A DNA stretch of 64,000 nt from Caldilineaceae bacterium SB0661_bin_32 (GTDB lineage: Bacteria; Chloroflexota; Anaerolineae; Caldilineales; Caldilineaceae), in assembly GCA_009841235.1 (NCBI GenBank), contig VXMH01000037.1, positions 1 to 64,000 on the forward strand, read 5' to 3'. The notes under the pieces are model-generated. The model saw only the letters and a list, made by a program, of their open reading frames with translations. It was not told the origin of the DNA and ran no database searches. The position numbers and the translations under genes were made by a program. Shown piece after piece: positions 1 through 8,802 of this stretch; the first letter of the stretch is position 1, and each line of letters begins with the position of its first letter.

Positions 1-15
1 CTCAAACTCCGGTAG

Positions 16-36
16 GGGCAGGCCTTGTGCCTGCCC
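16..36. repeat. Palindrome with CTTGT loop (REP-like)
   Basis: Perfect 8-bp inverted repeat (GGGCAGGC / GCCTGCCC) around a CTTGT loop. There is no T-run, so it is not a typical terminator. The core GGCACAAGGCC, read on the minus strand, recurs in the hairpin at 41665-41681, which suggests a dispersed palindromic element. I see no gene in bases 1-164. Confidence 0.5.
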
Positions 37-164
37 TCCCCCCGGCGTTACTCACGCCTCTCCAAGTTGGCCGAAGGATCAAGGCATGATACCCTGTCCC
101 CGCAGTTCACGGCGCAGTACCAACCGCAGAAACCAAACATCACGGGGAACTCAAAGAAAATACT

Positions 165-1373
165 ATGCCCAGATTCATCGTAATCGGCGGAGGCGCAATT
201 GGCCTGAACACCGCCTACCGGTTGGCGCGTATGCAGTCCGGTCAAGTCACGCTTTTGGACAAGGGCCTGGTTGGCGATGGCTCCAGCAGCCGCGCCGGCG
301 GCATCATCACCGGACTGCTGTGGTCGGAGACCGGCGTTCTGGCGCGAATGATCAGCCTCCGCCTCTACCAGGAGCTGAGCGCAGACCTGGAACGCTACGG
401 CTACCGATTCCAGAACGTCGGCTGCCTGAATCTGTTCGACCCGGCATCCTGGACGGAGCGGGAAGCGCTGCTCCCCCTGTATGATCGCCTCGGCTTTGCC
501 TACGAAGTCCTCGACGCTGCGCAGATGCGGCGCCGCTGGCCCGACCTGACGCCTGAGGCCGACCTGATCGGACTCCACGACGCTCTGGGAGGATACAGCG
601 AACCGCATGAGTTTGTGCCTGCGCTGGCCAGGCGCTGCCGCGATCTGGGTGTTGAGATACGTGAGAACGCGGGCGTGAACGGTTTACAGATTGAGAACGG
701 CCGCGTTGTCGGCGTGCAGACGGCAATGGGTCTGTTGGAGGCGGATGTCGTGATCTGCACCGTCCACGCCTGGACCGCGGCGTTCATGGAGCGTTGCGGG
801 GTGCGGCTGCCGGTCAAGTCCTTTGTGCACCAGAGGTACGTCTCCTCAGAACTGCAAGAACGCGTTTCGATTCCGGCCATCAACGCCAACCCCTACGGCG
901 GTTATATTCGCCCGGCGCGTTTGGGTACAACCGACTTCCGCATACTGGCCGGAGGGGAGACCGAAGACAGGGAGGAGGAGCGCGTCGACGGTCCTGCATT
1001 CCACATGTCGGTGCTATCTGCTCCGCGGAGTCTTCGGAGTCACCTCTCGAAAAATCTGGCGCCTCTCGTTCCCAAACTGGCCGCGACCCACTGGGAGACC
1101 GAGCAGGTCGGGCTGATCTCTTTCTCTCTGGACAGTGAGCCGGTCCTGGGGAAGCTGCCTCAGCTGCCTGGGCTGGTGGTGGGCGCCGCATTCCATTCCG
1201 GTGGGTTCGCCTACAGTCCGGTGGCAGGTCTGCTGCTGGCAGAGCTTGCGGCCGGCAAATCGCCGAGCGTCGATATCTCCTCCTTCTCGCCTGGTCGATT
1301 CACCGCAGAGGAAACGGACGCCTACCTGGCAACGACCGTTGTTCAGGCCGATGCATTCCGGCGCCGCCACTAA
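165..1373 (+). CDS. FAD-dependent oxidoreductase, DAO family
   Basis: Predicted flavoprotein of the glycine/D-amino-acid oxidase (DAO) family, 402 aa, the usual size. The N-terminus is a Rossmann dinucleotide fold with GGGAIG at residues 8-13, followed by the acidic end of the second strand (LLDKG) and an S/G-rich FAD loop (SSSRAGG). The C-terminal part has the typical GLVVGAAFHSGGF segment that closes over the flavin. Family members oxidise secondary or primary amines such as sarcosine, glycine, D-amino acids or opine-like compounds; the substrate cannot be read from sequence. No signal peptide, so cytoplasmic. It lies about 290 bp before a peptide-type ABC operon on the same strand, which suggests it acts on an imported amine. 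Confidence 0.85.
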   Translation: MPRFIVIGGGAIGLNTAYRLARMQSGQVTLLDKGLVGDGSSSRAGGIITGLLWSETGVLARMISLRLYQELSADLERYGYRFQNVGCLNLFDPASWTEREALLPLYDRLGFAYEVLDAAQMRRRWPDLTPEADLIGLHDALGGYSEPHEFVPALARRCRDLGVEIRENAGVNGLQIENGRVVGVQTAMGLLEADVVICTVHAWTAAFMERCGVRLPVKSFVHQRYVSSELQERVSIPAINANPYGGYIRPARLGTTDFRILAGGETEDREEERVDGPAFHMSVLSAPRSLRSHLSKNLAPLVPKLAATHWETEQVGLISFSLDSEPVLGKLPQLPGLVVGAAFHSGGFAYSPVAGLLLAELAAGKSPSVDISSFSPGRFTAEETDAYLATTVVQADAFRRRH

Positions 1374-1401
1374 TTGGGTAACGCGCGGCAGCTGACAAGC
1401 C

Positions 1402-1430
1402 TTGACAATAGGGCGAAAATTTGGCATAGT
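1402..1430 (+). promoter_or_regulatory. Predicted sigma70-type promoter of ABC set 1
   Basis: TTGACA at 1402-1407, a 17-base spacer, then CATAGT at 1425-1430 (4 of 6 matches to TATAAT). It lies in the 286-bp gap before the binding-protein gene and would give a leader of about 220 nt. ABC sets 2 and 4 have promoters of the same form. Confidence 0.55.
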
Positions 1431-1659
1431 TGCGGCGTCCGCACGGACCGCCCATGCTGGCACGCGCACAGCCGCGCGAATCTTCACTGGCGATCACCCG
1501 TTGCCGGATCTGATCGACGCCCAACGAGCCCATTCTCTTGGGAAAGCGAAAGTCAGAGTGACAGTCGGCTTGCACAAGTCAGTTCTGTCCAGTCCATCTT
1601 TGCTCCCGCTGGGGGCGAAATCAACCAAAGCTCCATCAACTTCATAAGGGGAAACACTC

Positions 1660-3330
1660 ATGAGGCAAATGCATCTACGATTCGCAATATCTGCGCTTCT
1701 CTTGCTTACGGTTGTTCTGGGGGCCTGCGCGGCGCCGGCTGCTCCGGCGGATGACGGCGGCGCGGCCATGGCGGATGAGGGCGAAGCGATGGAAGGCAGA
1801 CCGCTGCCTGACGACGCGGCGGAAGAGCAGGTTATCCGCTATGTTACCCGCGATCTCAGCCGGCTCAACCCCGCATCCGAGTCCGGTTTCGGCCGGCCCT
1901 GGATCTCCCATATGTGGATGCCGTTCTTCCTGCGCGATCGCAACCACGATCTGCATCCCTGGCTCGCTACCGACTGGGAGGTCAATGACGACAATTCGGT
2001 CTACACGATCCACATCAATCCCGATGCCACCTGGTCGGACGGCTCCCCGGTTGTGGCACAGGAGGCCATCGATTTCTGGTCGTGGGCGCTCAGCCCCAGC
2101 TGCATAAGCTGCTGGACCTACCTGCGGCTCGGTGTGGTTGAGGGCGCACAGGCCGTAATCGACGGTGAAGCGGACACAATTTCCGGTTTGACCGCTATCG
2201 ACGACAAGACACTTCAGATCACGCTTGCGGAGCCAAGCCCGACCTTTATGGCCAGTATGGCCCACTACAACACCGGCTTCGTCAAGATGGAAGACGTGAA
2301 CGCCGACGAGTTCGCTGCCGATGCCAATACGCGCGTCAACGGCCCCTTCAAGATCAAGGTCTGGGACCTGGATGAGCGCGAGTATGAGATCGTGCAGAAC
2401 CCCGGCTGGTGGGGGGACAAGAAGCCCTATATCGAACGCATCGTTGCCCAATGGTCCAACGATGAGAACATCACCTACATTATGTGGCAGGATGGCGAGG
2501 CCGACATCGCCCACTGGTTCACAAACATCCGCGAACCGCTGCGGGCCGAGAGCCCCGAACTGTTCGTCCTGATCCCCTATGCCACGAACTTCTACTTTGC
2601 GCTGCACACCTCCAAGCCACCCTTGGATGACATCAACGTGCGGCGGGCGCTGCTTCACGCGGTAGACTGGGACCTGGCCATCAGCGCCGCTTACGAAGGC
2701 TCGCGCGACGAACGCGTGATGAAGACACACATCACGCCCGAGTTGCCCTGTTTCGTAGCCGATAACTGGCCCGATTTCGGATACGATCCGGAACTGGCAA
2801 AGCAGGAACTGGCCGCCTCGAAGTATGGCGGACCCGAAGACCTGCCAAAGATCCGCATCTCCAGCGGCGGCCAGTCGCCCAACTACCTGCGCACCGCTGA
2901 GATTATGGCGGAGCAGTGGAAGAACGTGTTGGGCATCACCGACGTCGAAATCCGGCCCGGCTGGGGCGATGCCTGGGGCCAGGAGGCCGACCTTGTCAAC
3001 GTGCAGCGCAATAGCTGGGGCGCGACGATCCCCGATCCCGCAGCCATGATCACCGGCCTGTGGAAGTATTACACGGATCCTGATCATGTCGCCTTGGTGG
3101 ATGATGAGCTGGACGCCATGATGGCCGAGCTTCCCACCCTCGATCCCAACAGCGCTGAGTACTGCGAAAAGGTCTCGGCGGCAGAGAAGCGGCTGCTCGG
3201 CCACTACTACTTCCTGCCCATGATCTGGGACCTGTACGAGTACGTCGTGCAGCCGTACATCAAGAACTTCGACGCCAATGTAGACAATAACTGGTCCACG
3301 CTGCTCGATATCTACGTTGCCGAGCGCTAG
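1660..3330 (+). CDS. ABC transporter substrate-binding lipoprotein (set 1)
   Basis: Extracytoplasmic solute-binding protein of family 5 (Dpp/Opp type), 556 aa. The N-terminus has a lipoprotein signal peptide: hydrophobic stretch at residues 8-20 and lipobox LGAC with the acylated Cys at 23. An Ala/Asp/Glu linker follows, then the mature two-lobed domain with the common IRYVTRDLSRLNP-type opening and DINVRRALLHAVD segment of the family. It should capture a peptide or oligosaccharide outside the membrane for the two permeases that follow. The start has AAGGGGA about eight bases upstream. A stable hairpin at 3340-3377 separates it from the permease gene. No ATPase gene accompanies the set. Confidence 0.93.
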   Translation: MRQMHLRFAISALLLLTVVLGACAAPAAPADDGGAAMADEGEAMEGRPLPDDAAEEQVIRYVTRDLSRLNPASESGFGRPWISHMWMPFFLRDRNHDLHPWLATDWEVNDDNSVYTIHINPDATWSDGSPVVAQEAIDFWSWALSPSCISCWTYLRLGVVEGAQAVIDGEADTISGLTAIDDKTLQITLAEPSPTFMASMAHYNTGFVKMEDVNADEFAADANTRVNGPFKIKVWDLDEREYEIVQNPGWWGDKKPYIERIVAQWSNDENITYIMWQDGEADIAHWFTNIREPLRAESPELFVLIPYATNFYFALHTSKPPLDDINVRRALLHAVDWDLAISAAYEGSRDERVMKTHITPELPCFVADNWPDFGYDPELAKQELAASKYGGPEDLPKIRISSGGQSPNYLRTAEIMAEQWKNVLGITDVEIRPGWGDAWGQEADLVNVQRNSWGATIPDPAAMITGLWKYYTDPDHVALVDDELDAMMAELPTLDPNSAEYCEKVSAAEKRLLGHYYFLPMIWDLYEYVVQPYIKNFDANVDNNWSTLLDIYVAER

Positions 3331-3339
3331 ACATTCAGT

Positions 3340-3377
3340 AACGAATGCGGAGCGAGCCCTCCCGCTCCTCATTCGTT
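3340..3377 (+). promoter_or_regulatory. Intercistronic hairpin after SBP gene (set 1)
   Basis: Two 15-nt arms (3340-3354 and 3363-3377) pair with one mismatch around an 8-nt loop, and the right arm runs into TTTT. It begins 10 bases after the SBP stop and ends about 40 bases before the permease start. It could be a partial terminator or an mRNA-stabilising element giving excess SBP over permease. Confidence 0.65.
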
Positions 3378-3416
3378 TTCGCTCTCCCCTCTGGACCGTT
3401 ACCAAGGACGGTTGAG

Positions 3417-4367
3417 ATGTTCGTTTACACGCTGAAACGCCTGGCCGTAGCAGTTCCGACGTTTTTCGCAGTCCTCCTCATCACCTTCACGCTCACCGTG
3501 GTCAGCCCGTTCGACCCAGTAGAGATGATGATGACCCAGTTTGAGGGGACGCTCGACACGCTTGCCAAGGAAGAGGTCATTGAAAAGATTCGGGACCAGT
3601 ACGGCTTGAACGATACCTACTGGGTCCAGTTCACTCGCTGGATTGGACGGTTGTTGCAGGGGGATTTAGGAATCTCCATCAACGGTCAACGCAATGTGCT
3701 GCGCATGATCGTGAAAACCTTTCCCATCTCCTTCCAATTGGGGCTGGCGGGGGCTGTGGTGACCACGATTTTAGGGATACCTCTAGGTTGCATCGCCGCG
3801 CTCAAACAGAATACATGGATAGACTATACGATTGTCGGGGGTACGCTCGGCTTTCGTACCGTGCCGGTCTTTGTGCTGGCGCCGCTGCTTCTGGTCCTCT
3901 TTGTCCTTGTACTTGATATTATGAGGGTGCCGCGCGGCTGGGACGGTCTCTTCCAGACCAAGGTAATCTTGCCAGTGTTTATTCTGGCGCTGGGGCCCTT
4001 GCCGGTCGTTGTGCGCCAGACTCGCGCTGCCGTGCTGGAAGTCTTCTCAATGGACTATGTGCGCACCGCCAAGATGAAAGGATTGGAGATGTGGCGCATA
4101 ATTATTCGCCACATCCTGCGCAACGCTCTTATTCCTGTCGTCACCACCTTGGGCTTCGTGGCTGAGGGTCTGATCGTTGGCAGTATTTTCCTCGACAGCA
4201 TCTTCGCCATTCCCGGATTCGGGGGCGTGGCAGAGGCCGGTTTTCGCGGATTTGACTACCCGGTCATCATGGGCGTTACCATGGTCAGCGCCGTCATGAT
4301 CATTCTCACAAACCTTATCGTCGACCTGGTCTATCCCTTCCTCGACCCCCGCATCAAAATTGAATAG
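3417..4367 (+). CDS. ABC transporter permease, DppB type (set 1)
   Basis: Inner-membrane permease of the DppB/OppB family, 316 aa from the chosen ATG, with about six membrane spans. The first span begins at once (YTLKRLAVAVPTFF). The EAA cytoplasmic loop that docks the ATPase is visible around DYVRTAKMKG followed by HILRNALIPV, and the family ending DLVYPFLDPRIK is present. An open frame extends to 3345, but that extension is non-membrane sequence overlapping the hairpin. The ATG at 3417 has AAGGACGG upstream and matches the family N-terminus. It pairs with the DppC-type permease 85 bp downstream. Confidence 0.92.
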   Translation: MFVYTLKRLAVAVPTFFAVLLITFTLTVVSPFDPVEMMMTQFEGTLDTLAKEEVIEKIRDQYGLNDTYWVQFTRWIGRLLQGDLGISINGQRNVLRMIVKTFPISFQLGLAGAVVTTILGIPLGCIAALKQNTWIDYTIVGGTLGFRTVPVFVLAPLLLVLFVLVLDIMRVPRGWDGLFQTKVILPVFILALGPLPVVVRQTRAAVLEVFSMDYVRTAKMKGLEMWRIIIRHILRNALIPVVTTLGFVAEGLIVGSIFLDSIFAIPGFGGVAEAGFRGFDYPVIMGVTMVSAVMIILTNLIVDLVYPFLDPRIKIE

Positions 4368-4452
4368 ACAGGTCTGTGCCTATTGCACGTGGGCAGCCGT
4401 ATCCTATAAATTGCCGATGCCGCCTTATTGGGAATTTCAGGAACACGATTAG

Positions 4453-5445
4453 ATGAGCGAAAGCAGCGAAACAGTTTCGAACGAGAGTTTGAGGGAGGAG
4501 TTGGCCGGGGAGAGCGCTCTCAAAACGCGGTCGCTTTGGAAGGACGCAGTGGGTCGTTTACTGCGCAATCGTCTTTCCGTGATCGGTCTTGTCATCACCA
4601 TCCTCCTGCTGATCGGCGCCCTGTTCGGTCCCTACATCGCTCCCTACACTTATACCGAACAGGATCTGCTGAACGTAGCCAAAATGCCCAGCCCCGACCA
4701 CTGGCTCGGAACCGACGAAATCGGCAGAGACCTTTTCAGCCGCGTACTGTGGGGCGCACGCACTGCGACGCTGGTTGCCATCTTTACCACCTTCATCAGC
4801 GTAATTATCGGCGTCATTATTGGCGCCATCGCCGGCTACGGCGGCGCGCTGGCCGACAACATCACCGGGCGCATCATCGACATCGTGATGTCCGTTCCCG
4901 GCCTGCTCCTGGCGGCATTGATAGCCGTTTCCATCAAAGAACCTGTTGTAACGTGGGCCGAAAACATTCACGATGCGAGCGGCTTCCCTCTCTTTGCAGA
5001 CACCACCTGGCTCGATCTTCTGGTCGTCTTTGGAGGGTTGGCCTTTGTCTCCTGGCCCGGCTACGCCCGCCTGATCCGGGGCCAGATCTTTTCTCTGCGC
5101 GAGGAACAGTACATTGAAGCGGCCAAGTCGGTTGGCGTCTCGGAACTGAAGATCGCGCTGCGGCACCTTTTGCCCAACGCCATCGGGCCGGTCATCGTCA
5201 CGTTGACTTTCAGCTTCTCCAGCGCCATGGTCCTCGAATCCTCGCTCAGCTACCTGGGCATCGGCGTTCAGCCGCCCCAGGCCAGCTGGGGCAACATGAT
5301 CGCCTCTAACATCGGCAGCTGGTCCTACCGCCCCTGGCTCGTGGCAGTGCCGGCATTGACCTTGGCTATCGTCACGCTGGGCATCAATTTCCTGGGCGAC
5401 GGTCTTAACGACGCCCTCAATCCCAGGTCGAAACGTTCGATCTGA
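4453..5445 (+). CDS. ABC transporter permease, DppC type (set 1)
   Basis: Second transmembrane subunit of the set, DppC/OppC family, 330 aa. A hydrophilic cytoplasmic N-terminus (about 35 residues) precedes the first span. Then come the periplasmic segment with DHWLGTDEIGRD, a hallmark of DppC proteins, and the EAA loop (EQYIEAAKSVG, then RHLLPNAIGPVI). The C-terminus LNDALNPRSKR is typical. It forms a heterodimeric channel with the preceding permease. It would need two ATPase subunits encoded elsewhere. Confidence 0.92.
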   Translation: MSESSETVSNESLREELAGESALKTRSLWKDAVGRLLRNRLSVIGLVITILLLIGALFGPYIAPYTYTEQDLLNVAKMPSPDHWLGTDEIGRDLFSRVLWGARTATLVAIFTTFISVIIGVIIGAIAGYGGALADNITGRIIDIVMSVPGLLLAALIAVSIKEPVVTWAENIHDASGFPLFADTTWLDLLVVFGGLAFVSWPGYARLIRGQIFSLREEQYIEAAKSVGVSELKIALRHLLPNAIGPVIVTLTFSFSSAMVLESSLSYLGIGVQPPQASWGNMIASNIGSWSYRPWLVAVPALTLAIVTLGINFLGDGLNDALNPRSKRSI

Positions 5446-5594
5446 CCGGTTCGTGTCTCTGCCAGGTTTAGCGCACGGACGGCCATGCTGCAGCGACCCG
5501 GCTGCTCTTGCTCCGACCGCTGTCATTCTCCAGAACAACAGACCCGGAAAGATCCCCGACGATAAAAAAAGTCACACTACGACAAGGAGTTACC

Positions 5595-6623
5595 ATGTCA
5601 GAAGAAAAGCTGCGCGCGGCCGTCATTGGAGGCGGACTGGGCGGTTCCCACGGTTATGCTTATGCGCGTGCGCCAGAGTACGAGCTGGTGGCCGTCTGCG
5701 ACCTCAATCCCGAGGTATTTCCGCGCTTCTTCGAGAGGGCCGAGCTCCCCCCCGGCAGCATCAAGCAGTACACCGACTACCATGAAATGTTCGAGGAGGA
5801 GCGGCTGGACGTTGTCAGCGTCGCGACACCGGACCACCTGCACACAGACCCGGTCTGTGACGCCTCGAACGCAGGCATCCGCGGCGTGATCTGCGAAAAA
5901 CCTCTTACAACAACGATCAAGGACGCCGACCGCATTATCGAAACGATCGAAGCCAATGGCACGAAGATGTCGGTGGACCACACGCGCAGCTGGATACCTT
6001 CATATCAAGGCGTCAAGAAGGCGGTATGGGACGGTGAGATCGGAGGGCTGACACGGATCGTGGCCCACATGGGCGGCCGCCGCTCGATGCTCTTTCGCAA
6101 CGGCACCCACCTGATCGATGGCGTCTGCTTCTTCGCCAACGCTTCGCCGGTCTGGGTGATCGCCGCGCACGAACAGGGCTTTGAAAACTACGGCCCCGTC
6201 TACGATGGCAAAGGCGGCAAGGACCCGCAGTATGACCCCGGCTCAACCATCATCATCGAATTCGCCAATGGCGTGCGCGGCATCGTCAACAGCGCCAAGC
6301 TGACGCCGCAGCTGTTTGAATATGACTTGCAGGGCCCGAACGGTCGCTATTGGCTTACCGACAAGCACTGTACGGCCTGGAAGACGGAAGAGAAGGAGGG
6401 CACGCCGATTCAGGTGCCGCCGCCGCCAGGGAGGAGCTATATCGATCCTTTTGGCGCCAACCTGATCCCGGCTGTCCAGGAAATGGCAAATATGGTACTG
6501 CATGACGCCCCCGGCAGCTCCCCACCTTACCGGGGCAGGGAGTCCCTGGAAATCATGCTGGCAGCGCTTATTTCGCAGACAAAGGGCAGCGCCAAAATCG
6601 AGCTGCCGCTGCCCCGCGAATGA
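5595..6623 (+). CDS. Gfo/Idh/MocA family oxidoreductase
   Basis: NAD(P)-dependent dehydrogenase, 342 aa. Residues 1-125 form a Rossmann domain (VIGGGLGGSH, then AVCDLNP), with the family CEKPLT signature at its end. The C-terminal alpha/beta domain holds GTHLIDG, equivalent to the HxxD catalytic region. Family members oxidise sugars, inositols or sugar acids at a hydroxyl group. The ATG at 5595 has AAGGAG six bases upstream; the longer frame from 5508 adds no family sequence. Its stop overlaps an upstream ATG of the next, related gene, so the two are probably co-translated. It follows ABC set 1 by about 150 bp and may process the imported sugar. Confidence 0.88.
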   Translation: MSEEKLRAAVIGGGLGGSHGYAYARAPEYELVAVCDLNPEVFPRFFERAELPPGSIKQYTDYHEMFEEERLDVVSVATPDHLHTDPVCDASNAGIRGVICEKPLTTTIKDADRIIETIEANGTKMSVDHTRSWIPSYQGVKKAVWDGEIGGLTRIVAHMGGRRSMLFRNGTHLIDGVCFFANASPVWVIAAHEQGFENYGPVYDGKGGKDPQYDPGSTIIIEFANGVRGIVNSAKLTPQLFEYDLQGPNGRYWLTDKHCTAWKTEEKEGTPIQVPPPPGRSYIDPFGANLIPAVQEMANMVLHDAPGSSPPYRGRESLEIMLAALISQTKGSAKIELPLPRE

Positions 6624-6634
6624 GGTGGACGACG

Positions 6635-7735
6635 ATGTCAAAAAATAGACAGCTGGTCGTGGGCGCGATATCCTCTCACGGCCATGAACTCGGTCACGTC
6701 AGCGTCCTCGAACAGTTGGAGGAGGTCGGGTCGATCTACGTCTGCGCGGCCACGGACCTGGTCGACGTGGAAGACCTGGCGGGCGAGTCGGCGCGGGTGG
6801 CCGGCAAGTATACCAGCGTCGATGCGCTGCTGGAACGAACCGACCTCGACGCTGTGATCATGTGCGCACGCCCCGATCACGCGCCTCCAATCATGGAAAA
6901 GGTCGTAAGCGCCGGCCTGCCGGTCCTTTACGACAAGCCCGCCTCTACCCGGTCGGACGACTTGAAAAGGGTCGCCGAGCTCGCTCGACGAAAAGGCCTC
7001 ACCGCCGGGGCCATGCTCCAGTGGCGCTATCACCCGATGACGCTCAGCCTCAAGCGCGCTCTGGCAAAAGGCGCCCTCGGCGATGTGATGACCATCGAAG
7101 GCAAGATGCTCAACGGCCTGCTGCAGTACCGGGACACCTCTACCTATTCATTCGATCCGGAGAAGGCCGGACACGGCATTCTGTCCTGGCTCGGCTGCCA
7201 CTGTCTCGATCTTGTCCTCTACCTGATGGAAGAGCGAGTGGTCGAGGTAATGGCTATGGTGGGAAACCTCAACCCGGAGAAAGTCGCGGTAGAGGATACC
7301 GGGTTCCTGATTCTGAAGTTCGAGAGCGGGCGCATGGGAACCTTTCAGGCCGGTTACCACCTGTTGGGCGGAAGGGCAACCTACGACTTCTACATTGGCA
7401 TGCGCGGGACAGAAGGATTCGCAATCCTGCCGTATCTTGAACCTCAGCAGGAAACGTCCGGCGGCAGCGAAGTCGAGCATACGGCAACCTACTCACTTTC
7501 CAGCGAGGCGCGCGGCTGGAATACGGGCGGCGTGCGCAAGGAACGTTTTGCGATTCCCCATTCGCCGGTCTACGGTGGCGTCATGGCGGAAGAGCTTTTC
7601 CGCGACTTCTTTGACGCTGCGCAGAGCGGCGCGCCGGCGCCGGCCCCAATCGAGGACTCGGTGCATATGCTGGAGATCATCGAGGCGGCCAAGGAGTCCT
7701 CGGCCGCGGGCCGCGCCGTGAGCATTGCCTTGTGA
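6635..7735 (+). CDS. Gfo/Idh/MocA family oxidoreductase (second copy)
   Basis: Second dehydrogenase of the family, 366 aa, only distantly similar to its neighbour. The Rossmann domain covers residues 1-125. The signature Lys-Pro is in a YDKPAS motif (D replacing the usual E), and GCHCLDLVLYLME supplies the GxHxxD catalytic motif. It lies directly after the first copy with 11 bp between stop and start. The ATG at 6635 is preferred over one at 6620 because GAGGTGG precedes it at good spacing. Such pairs often carry out successive oxidation and reduction of one sugar; that role here is inferred. Confidence 0.87.
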   Translation: MSKNRQLVVGAISSHGHELGHVSVLEQLEEVGSIYVCAATDLVDVEDLAGESARVAGKYTSVDALLERTDLDAVIMCARPDHAPPIMEKVVSAGLPVLYDKPASTRSDDLKRVAELARRKGLTAGAMLQWRYHPMTLSLKRALAKGALGDVMTIEGKMLNGLLQYRDTSTYSFDPEKAGHGILSWLGCHCLDLVLYLMEERVVEVMAMVGNLNPEKVAVEDTGFLILKFESGRMGTFQAGYHLLGGRATYDFYIGMRGTEGFAILPYLEPQQETSGGSEVEHTATYSLSSEARGWNTGGVRKERFAIPHSPVYGGVMAEELFRDFFDAAQSGAPAPAPIEDSVHMLEIIEAAKESSAAGRAVSIAL

Positions 7736-7755
7736 CAGCCGGAGGGATCGGTACG

Positions 7756-8463
7756 ATGGATAGCATGACCTACCGCGAGACTTTCGAAGATGGCGCAGGC
7801 GGCTGGATAGCCTGGTTGGGGCCTGGCCGGCCGGCGCCGGCCGTCATCGAAGACGGGGCGCTGGTCACGCGCGGCCCCTGGGGTATCGATTCCAACCACG
7901 CTCCCCCCGGAGGCGGCTACCTTCATCTCCTGTTCATTTTGTACACGGCCCGCCAGGAAAACCCCGGCGATAACTATGCGCCTCTCCTGGGCGGGAACCG
8001 CTTTATCGACGGCGGCTACCCTCGCGACTTCCGCAACGCCCGCATTACCCTGCGGCTGAAAGGCAGTGTCGACCTGCAGGGCGCTGAACTGAGGCTCCAC
8101 TGCCAGTCGCGCGTGGGGGACAAGGCAATCAACTTTGTGCTGACTTCGCAGTCCTTCAAGGTGACGCCGGACTGGTCGGAGCAGACGATAACGTTGGCGC
8201 CGGACCCGGAGCAGTGGCTCTGCCTGGGCGCCCGCCATGACCTGACAGACGTTTACGGCTGGGGAGATATTGACAGCGTGCTGCGGGACGTCAATATCGA
8301 CATCATCCTCCTGTTGCATCCGCTCAAAATCGTGCCGCTGAGTCCGCAGCAGGGCGGTCCACACGCTCGACGCGCGCAAGTGGATTACGCGGTGGACAGA
8401 AGGTATCTTCCATCCGGAGAGATCAGATTGGGAGAGGTGCGGATCGACTTCAGCGACCCCTAG
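7756..8463 (+). CDS. Hypothetical beta-sandwich protein, carbohydrate-binding-like
   Basis: I do not recognise a named family. 235 aa, no signal peptide and no membrane span. The opening (ETFEDGAGGWIAW, then a glycine-rich GPWGIDSNHAPPGG) and the alternating beta-strand pattern recall the jelly-roll folds of carbohydrate-binding or laminin-G-like domains. The C-terminal VDYAVDRRYLP... LGEVRIDF resembles a closing strand of such a fold. The start at 7756 has GGAGGGA eight bases upstream; a GTG at 7732 overlapping the previous stop is possible. As the last gene of the run it may recognise the same saccharide that the two dehydrogenases act on. Confidence 0.6.
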   Translation: MDSMTYRETFEDGAGGWIAWLGPGRPAPAVIEDGALVTRGPWGIDSNHAPPGGGYLHLLFILYTARQENPGDNYAPLLGGNRFIDGGYPRDFRNARITLRLKGSVDLQGAELRLHCQSRVGDKAINFVLTSQSFKVTPDWSEQTITLAPDPEQWLCLGARHDLTDVYGWGDIDSVLRDVNIDIILLLHPLKIVPLSPQQGGPHARRAQVDYAVDRRYLPSGEIRLGEVRIDFSDP

Positions 8464-8802
8464 CCAGAGTTGAGTAGATGCTGCCGTCAGTTCGGCCCCG
8501 CGATGCGGCCAGGGATCATTGACACGGCCTGTTCTCCGTGCTAAACTGCGGCCACATTCGGCAGAGTTGAGCGTCGCCAGTCAACTCGAAAGAGGTTGCG
8601 GCCGAGGCAGGACATCCAACCTCTCTGTGCGGCGAAAATATGGCAACGAATTCGAAGACCGCACAAAAGCGAGGAAAGGAGGAAGAAAACGCGGGTCATG
8701 AATACGGGGGCTGACGCACTCCCAAGGCAGGACACTGTGCTCATTGTCTACTGACAGAACCACCTCTCATTCAAACTTCAAGAACCAGATGGAGTCAAAA
8801 CC
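8464..8802 (+). other. Intergenic region before ABC set 2
   Basis: 339 bp with no convincing gene. It holds the promoter at 8519-8547 and a purine-rich stretch (about 8670-8695, AAAGGAGGAAG) that is not followed by a well-placed start codon. A 60-codon open frame here has no family features and is ignored. Confidence 0.5.
8519..8547 (+). promoter_or_regulatory. Predicted sigma70-type promoter of ABC set 2
   Basis: TTGACA at 8519-8524, a 17-base spacer, then TAAACT at 8542-8547 (4 of 6). It lies 255 bp before the SBP gene and has the same architecture and long leader as the set 1 promoter. Confidence 0.55.

Noticed and set aside
1675..3405. 576-codon minus-strand open frame over the set 1 SBP gene
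   Set aside because: The plus strand encodes a lipoprotein with lipobox and family 5 motifs; the antisense frame has no ribosome site or recognised domain.
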